From assembly GCF_963576675.1 (NCBI RefSeq), contig NC_088913.1, positions 21,464,001 to 21,528,000 on the forward strand: DNA of 64,000 bases, in the 5' to 3' direction. This document shows positions 58,268 to 64,000 of this stretch, one piece after another. Numbering within the stretch: the stretch's first letter is position 1; each line of letters opens with the position of its first letter. The notes under the pieces are model-generated. The model saw nothing but the letters and a program-made list of their open reading frames with translations, had not been told where the DNA came from and did not search any database. Made by a program: the position numbers and the translations under genes. Origin of the DNA: Euphorbia lathyris. Its lineage: Eukaryota > Streptophyta > Magnoliopsida > Malpighiales > Euphorbiaceae.

Positions 58268-58582
58268 CATCGTTAAATCCGTTATTTCATATATGAAAAT
58301 TTAGAAGTTTTCAATAGGATTGAATAAATATTTATAGTTAGGATTAATTAACAAATTGTTTTGATTAATTAATTCTAAAGATAAATAAGTTTTAATTAAT
58401 TGTTAATTAAAACAGATTATGTGTATGTTCCTAATTATTTTGGTTGATAATCATTATAACAAAATCTATTAGTTTTATAGTTAGATTGATAAAATCAGTT
58501 TTATTAATTCTAAAGATAAAACGGAAATCTATAGTAGTTTTTCCTATTTTCTGAAAATCGTTTTAAAACCGTTTTAGAACTG

Positions 58583-58608
58583 ATATATATATATATATAT
58601 ATATATAT
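58583..58608. repeat. (AT)n microsatellite in C2 leader
   Basis: 13 AT units, just before the GC-rich hairpin region. Confidence 0.95.
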
Positions 58609-58638
58609 GTTTAAAATTATAAAAAAATAATAATACGA

Positions 58639-58806
58639 CAGCCCGAGTCGCGCCTCGCGGCGCGACTGGCCGCTATCACGCGGCTGCTGCCTCGCGGCAG
58701 CAGCCGCGTGCGGCGCCTGGCTGCCGTTGCCGTAAGGCACCGACGGTCCAGCCGCGCTAGGGCTGCTACCTATTGGCAGCAACCCACTCTCGGGCCCGGC
58801 CCGAGT
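58639..58806 (+). promoter_or_regulatory. GC-rich nested hairpins in the C2 leader
   Basis: An outer stem GCCCGAG (58641-58647) / CTCGGGC (58789-58795) encloses hairpins: GTCGCGCC-TCGC-GGCGCGAC (58647-58666, 8-bp stem) and a 15-bp stem with the same TCGC loop at 58677-58710. More partial stems follow. The surrounding leader is strongly AT-rich. It is about 380 nt after the primer site, where packaging or dimerisation signals of element RNA could lie; role inferred only. Confidence 0.7.
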
Positions 58807-60109
58807 CCCACTTGATTTTAAATTGTTTAAAATCGTTTTTATATATTTTAAATACATATGTTTCAGAAATTGATAGTTTTCTGTTTTGATTATCGAATGA
58901 AAAATTCGTTTAAAAGTTTGTTTTACCAATTTGTAAATCAAAATATTAAATGAATTAAAATCAAAATAATTGGGACATGCATAATTAAAGTTTTGTATAG
59001 TTATGTTAATCTAAAGTTTAATATAAAAGATACGAAACTATTAGAAGTAAAATTGGATGAAAGTTAATTTGATATGTTAATGTGATTAACATAAATATTA
59101 CATAAGATAGTTATGTAATCAACCAATTAAATTTATTTAATTGAGTCTATGCATGTTTGGAGTTGTGGACATATTTGGACCCTCTTTAGTCTTTTGGTAT
59201 TTTTTAAATAGGGCCTGCGAGTCCTGCCTTTCTATTATCTATTGTAATTTCTCCTCTCATCTGATTTCCTTCAATTCAATTGAAGTTTTCTTTAGTAGTA
59301 TAGAAATTAATATGTAATTTCAAGGTGCCATGGAGAAGAATGAGGACCTAAAGAGAAATATGTAATAGTTAGTATTTCCTTAAGTTTGCCCTTTTATTCC
59401 GTCTCTGGCTCGACGGAATAATTTAGATGATATATCCATAATGCCAATGTATGTGAATGTATGTGTCTGATGTATGCTAAAGCAAATCAAGACTAAGTTA
59501 GATTATGAGACCTAAAATAAAATCCCTCATTAAAAAGTTAAGTAAATAAACAAGTTATTAAAATCGGTTGCCCCTCCCTAATATTATAATTCAGCCGGCA
59601 GTGCTGAGGGACTTTGGGTTGTTGAGTAAACTCAAGCTCGGGGTCCTTTCGGTAACACCTGAATTATCGAAAATCATTTTTCATGAATATGGGGTAATAC
59701 TTAAATTAGATTATGATAATTGGATGAGTAAACTCATGTTGTCATAAGCTAATGGGCAAGACGGTTGGGATTAATATGAATAGCATATTAGTTACTAATG
59801 TGGTTAGTAACCCAATAACCTAGGAATCACATTAAAGATGTGATTGATTACATGAATCTACCTAATGAATGACACTAGCTTGTTAAGTAAAACTCAAGGC
59901 GAAATCTCAGGAGTTAGGATCCTAGCTCACTAAAGGATTTGTGAAACTCGTCGAATTAATATGGAGGGCTATTAATTTGGCAAAATAGTGGGAGCAATCT
60001 AAAATAAACTAAAAGGCCTATAATTTTAGATTGATATACTTTAAGCAAATGAATGACATACGTTTACTCTTTCTCACTCTCAGGTTTAATTAAACCCACT
60101 CTTATAATC
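58807..60109 (+). other. C2 leader, non-coding
   Basis: AT-rich untranslated region before gag. No gene seen; a GC-richer patch near 59560-59660 has no obvious meaning. Confidence 0.6.
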
Positions 60110-61225
60110 ATGACTAAAACCAATCTGCAAAACATTCTTACCGATAACAAATTGAATGGTTCAAACTTCACCGACTAGTTTCGTAACCTCAAAATTGTTT
60201 TGAAGTTCGATAAAATAGGGTATGTACTTGATACATCGATACCCCCTCTCCCTGCTGATGATGCTCCCATTGAGGAAATTGATGCTTACCAGAAGCATAA
60301 GGCTGATGATGATCATGCCGGATGCATCATACTTGCATCGATGACACCGGAATTACAAAGGCAACATGAGGAAATGGATGCCTATTCCATCATCATGCAC
60401 CTAAAGGAATTGTTTGGGAAACAAACCAGGTGCGAACGCTACGAGATATCCAAGTTGCTATATCGTAGTAGGATGCAAGAGGGCACATCTGTCATGACAC
60501 ATTGTGTCAAGATGATTGGCTACATTACCAAACTTTCTAGTATTGGATTTGCGATGGATAACGAATTAAGTATAGACTTAATTCTTCAATCCCTCCTAGA
60601 AAGTTATTCACAGTTCATTATGAACTATCAGATGAATGACTTGCAAACCTCTCTTGAAGAGCTTGCAAATATGCTCAAGTCAGTTGAGCCCAATATGAAG
60701 AAAGACAAAGCCATACCGGCTCTTGTCATTGAGGGATCAAAGAAAAGGAAAGGGAGCTATCCCAATCCTAATTATCCTAAGAAAGGTAAGAAAGTCGTGC
60801 CCTACAAAGGTAAGGGAAAGGAAGTGAAGAAGCCCAAAGGAGAGTGCCACTTCTGTGGTAAAGACGGGCATTGGAAGAGGAACTGCAAGGAGTACCTAGC
60901 CTCCCTCAAGAAGGGAAATGGCAGTGCTTCAACATCTGGTATGTTTTATATTGAAATAAATACAGTTTCACTGTCTAAATCTTGGGTATTAGATACCGGA
61001 TGTGGATCTCATATTTGTACAAATATGCAGGAGCTAAATCAGACTAGGGAACTAAAGAAAGAAAGCATAAGCTTGCGAGTAGGAAATGGAGCAAGAGTTG
61101 CCGCCCTCGCAATTGGAGATTATGTTTTAAATTTTCCCTCTGGGCTTGTAATAGAATTAAGGAATTGTTTATACGTTCCTCAAATGTCTCGCAACATTAT
61201 TTCTATTAGCCGTCTTGTTGACGAC
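60110..61225 (+). pseudogene. C2 gag-protease, truncated
   Basis: ATG at 60110 (MTKTNLQNILTDNKLNGSNF), a TAG at 60176-60178 where the family has Trp (codon 23), then open to the G3 junction at 61225. Gag core (UBN2): ILASMTPELQRQHEEMDAYS, LKELFGKQTRCERYEISKLL, then the lysine-rich stretch and one CCHC knuckle CHFCGKDGHWKRNC at about 60845-60886. Protease: WVLDTGCGSHIC with an intact catalytic D-T-G at about 60990, and LRNCLYVPQMSRNIISISRL, the usual next block. The integrase start is replaced by the G3 LTR. Confidence 0.85.
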
Positions 61226-63558
61226 TGTTAGACGAGGTGCCGCGGCCTAATCTCCCGGGCAGACCGGGGGGTGGACACCTCATGGCGACGTAAGCGGTGA
61301 TTGGCGCCAAAAGCAACCAATCGTGGAATCAAGCTGCTCGGCAGGACCGGAGCTCGGAGTATGGAAGAGTCGCCACCCACGAATGGAAAAATGAACACCG
61401 ATCCCTTGCGGGAGACCGGTGAGGGTTCAGGAAACTTAGGTACGAGCCGAGAAGGCTAGCTCCTTTCCGGAGAAAGGCTACTAGGCACCCCGACATCATC
61501 CGGTTATGAACCACCGGCCTCCTACTCAGCATGTTAGGCGATAACGGACTAATCGCATATTTTTTTAAGTTTAAAATTCATTTGAAACCTTTTATTTCTC
61601 GTTTTGAAAGCCGTTTTGAGCATATATTATTGAAAGCCACTTTGGTAAAGAATCACCCATTTACATTGATGCTAAATATATATAAAAGAGAGAGGAGGAG
61701 AAGGAAGAATTGATTTATTTTACAGTGTGTCTTATGCTTCGGTTCATATGTTAACCCTACATTAAACTCACTCCCCGAAAATGAGTTTACTTACATGGTT
61801 CGTACCTTGATCGCCGTTGGAACGATCTAGGTACGTTTCAAAACCCCGTTGATTTACATGGCATCTACTTGAATCGCCGTTGGAACGACTCGAGCGTTTG
61901 AAGACGTGGAATAAAGAATTTTAACCCAAAAACGTGGTTAGGCATACAAATCAATTTATTTTGTACAAATCATTTAAGAAAACAATTCAAAACTTTATTA
62001 TTTACAATAAAAACGATTTTAATTACAAGGCTCGCCTAATCCGTCGTTGGAACGGATTAAGGTTTTAAAACGTGATGTTTTAAGAAATGGTTTAAAAATG
62101 CCAAGAAAACGTTATTTACACTTTAGGAACATCTAGAAAAACTTTAATTTACACCAACAAATTAAACTCTCTTTTTGTGATTTATGTTCCCTTTTTTACT
62201 CAATTAACCCTTACTTGAATGTAATTGCAACAAATAACAAATTAAACCCAAGATTCACCCCACTAAATACATTTTAAAATATATACATTTTGGATAAAAA
62301 TGGTATTTACACCTATAGATTAAAAACAAGGTAAAACCTAATATACACTATAGTTATGGGTATGTACCAACAAAAAGGAAAATAATACTAAGAATAGTAT
62401 ACTTATTATCCTAATTAAAAACTTATAAAAAATAACGCATAATGTTTATAAATGAGAAAATAACATTTGACCCAAAAATAGTTTTTACATAAGAAAATAA
62501 CATTTATCCTCAAAATAACTATTATAATAAATATATAGGAAATAACTCTCCCAAATATACATTAAACATCAAAATAACATCTAATTATCCTCAAAACATC
62601 TACTAATTAATTACCCCAAAATATCCAAGTAAATAACCTTCTAAAATAATACTCAACATAGCTTAAATGAATTAAAAAGAAAATATATACATATAGTTTA
62701 ATTAAATCAAATTGATGAAAGAAAGTATATAAACACATTAAATAAACATATGTATAAAGTATTTAAAAATAGCTTGAAAGTATATATTACATAAATATAC
62801 ATATATGTATAAAGGACCAAAAGCCTAAAAGTTGAGAAGGAGGGACCAAAACAGCATTTTTTACATTTCAGCAGATTTACCGATGGAAAATCCGTAGGTA
62901 AACCGCAATGAGTGACAGAAAAGGAAGAATTACAGAAACAGTCCACAACTTTCCAGATTTGTTCAAAAGCTTTAAATTAAGTCTAATTCGATCGTTTTGG
63001 AACTCCGAACTACCAAAAATGGATCATAGTCTATAACGGAGGTTCTTAAACGATGTTTTTTATTTAAAACGTTATTTGGGAAAATTTTAAAATCTATAAT
63101 TACAACGTTTTTTAATACCCGAACTACCTTTGAATCGGATCCTAGTTCGTATTGGGATATCAAACGAGGTTTTTATTTCAAAACTAAACCGAATTTTTAT
63201 TTAACACGAGATGAAAATAAATAAATACGGGAAATTAAATAAAATGTGACAAATAAATAAATAAATAACTAAATAAATAAAATTATAACATAATATAAAT
63301 AAAGTAAATAAAATAAATAAAACGAGTCTAGTCCTCGGATAATACCTCAAGTTCGGTATTGACGGTTGAAGTCGGTTGATTCCACGAATCGTGCTTTTCC
63401 GGTGTTTTTGTGTTTTTGATAAAATTTTAACTTTTAGGAAATTTGGAATTTTTAGGAAAAAAAATGTTTTTTCCCAAAAAAAGATTTTCTCTCTCTAAAA
63501 ATGTTTAGAGTGAGAAGCTCCTCCCAAAAGTCCCCCCTTAAATGCATGGGGATCCGTG

Positions 63559-63570
63559 CCTTATATAGGC
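63559..63570 (-). promoter_or_regulatory. G3 LTR TATA box
   Basis: GCCTATATAAGG on minus, next to the dyad array; transcription would run toward lower coordinates. Confidence 0.65.
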
Positions 63571-63588
63571 ATCGGATCCCCGGAAACT

Positions 63589-64000
63589 TTGGGCGACGCC
63601 CGAAGAAAATTGGGCGTCGCCCAAAGTCCGTTGGGCGAACGCCCAACTTTCGTTGGGCGGACACCCAACATGGTTGGGCGAACGCCCAACTATTGTTGGG
63701 CGTACGCCCAACTTCAGTTGGGCGCGCGCCTAACCAACGTTGGGCACGCGCGCCCGACGATCGTTGGGCGTCCGCCCAACGTCGCTGGGCGCTCGCCCAG
63801 CGGCTGCCGGGCGCGCTCGCCCCGCGGCCGTCGAGCGCGCGCCTCGCGCTGTCGGGCGTGCGCGCCCCACGGTGGTCGAGCGCGCGCTCCGCGCTGTTGG
63901 GCATCCGTGCCTCACGGACGTCGAGCGCGCGTCCGTGCTGCCGGGCGTGCGTCTAACTATCGTCGGACACGCGTCGGCTGCCGCCAGGCGCTCGCACCAC
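63589..64000 (-). repeat. Tandem TTGGGCG-N-CGCCCAA dyad array in G3 U3
   Basis: About 19 dyads begin at 63589, 610, 631, 653, 674, 696, 718, 740, 764, 785, 807, 831, 852, 876, 897, 921, 941, 963 and 984 (all in 63-64 kb), spacing 20-24 bp, mostly 21-22. The first units are almost perfect (TTGGGCGAACGCCCAA at 63631); those beyond 63800 are more GC-rich and diverged. The array continues past the window end. Several spurious open frames read through it. Confidence 0.85.

Larger units (their letters stand above)
56394..61225 (+). mobile_element. Ty1/copia element 'C2', cut by gypsy G3
   Basis: 5' LTR 56394-58254, primer site 58256-58267, long leader, gag and protease up to 61225, where the G3 LTR begins. 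The remainder (integrase, RT, 3' LTR) is not in the window. It is inserted in the right LTR of G2 after TATAA (56389-56393). Same family as the solo LTR at 45757-47616. Confidence 0.85.
61226..64000 (-). mobile_element. Gypsy-type LTR 'G3' (3' LTR, runs off the window)
   Basis: Begins TGTTAGACGAGGTGCCGCGG directly in the C2 protease region, after ACGAC (61221-61225, candidate target duplication). On minus the LTR would end ...CGTCTAACA. GAAGAGTCGCCACCCACGAA near 61366 resembles a phrase common in plant gypsy LTRs. The TATA box on minus is at 63570-63559 and the dyad array is upstream of it. The stretch 61560-63500 is AT-rich with no gene. At over 2.7 kb it is a long LTR; the other end is not seen, so its superfamily is provisional. 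Confidence 0.65.

Noticed and set aside
58510..58941. 143-codon minus-strand frame across the C2 leader
   Set aside because: Runs through an AT microsatellite and the GC-rich hairpins; no domain.
63452..63956. Open frames of about 150 codons on both strands through the G3 array
   Set aside because: Low-complexity Arg/Ala/Gly-rich translations of the dyad array; stop-poor only because of GC content.
63589..64000. Regular repeats that could be taken for a CRISPR array
   Set aside because: Plant nuclear context; the unit is a dyad of about 16 bp with 4-8 bp spacers, not 25-40 bp repeats with unique spacers, and it sits in an LTR.

Overview
This is AT-rich nuclear DNA of a flowering plant, most likely a eudicot; I cannot name the species. 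The evidence is spliced F-box/LRR/FBD genes, a plant-type J-domain gene, Ty1/copia and Ty3/gypsy LTR retrotransposons with plant-type primer sites, an RTE and an L1 LINE, hAT- and Mutator-like elements and MITEs. I see no tRNA, rRNA, CRISPR array or prokaryotic operon.

Layout. 1-3.3 kb holds MITEs and a decayed gypsy LTR/protease. 3.7-6.9 kb is F-box gene A (minus, three exons). 8.8-11.7 kb holds a relic of an unrecognised gene family and a J-domain gene with a frameshift. 11.9-29.9 kb is one nest: a long-TIR element interrupted by an RTE LINE, which is interrupted by a gag-protease gypsy element, one LTR of which is interrupted by a copia element. The gypsy and copia insertions have exact 5-bp target duplications; the RTE has a slightly diverged one. 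32.1-33.5 kb is a hAT derivative with an exact 8-bp duplication. 33.8-36.0 kb is F-box gene B (plus, three exons, intact). 37.1-38.8 kb is an unrecognised two-exon gene, with a truncated second copy at 44.5-45.4 kb. Between them lies a 904-bp-arm inverted duplication around an L1 LINE fragment. From 45.4 kb on there is a second nest: a solo copia LTR, then F-box gene C broken by a gypsy element that itself received a solo LTR and a copia element; the copia protease/integrase region is cut by a third gypsy LTR that runs off the window.

How the parts relate. The real genes are a small F-box cluster (A, B, broken C and a C-terminal relic) interleaved with copies of one unrecognised gene; the order 'FBD end on plus, unrecognised gene on minus' occurs twice, so the cluster probably grew by segmental duplication. 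Everything else is transposon.

Most unusual observation. Four different LTRs carry a GC-rich array of short dyad-symmetric motifs just upstream of their TATA box, and motif starts fall at about 21 bp (two DNA turns) or 52 bp (five turns). The motifs are TACGC-N3-GCGTA in two LTRs with different termini, TTGGGCG-N(1-2)-CGCCCAA in a third and TGTCTCG-A-CGAGACA in a fourth. The copia LTRs have a single palindrome in the same place. This looks like a recurring promoter architecture in this genome's LTR elements; its function is unknown to me.
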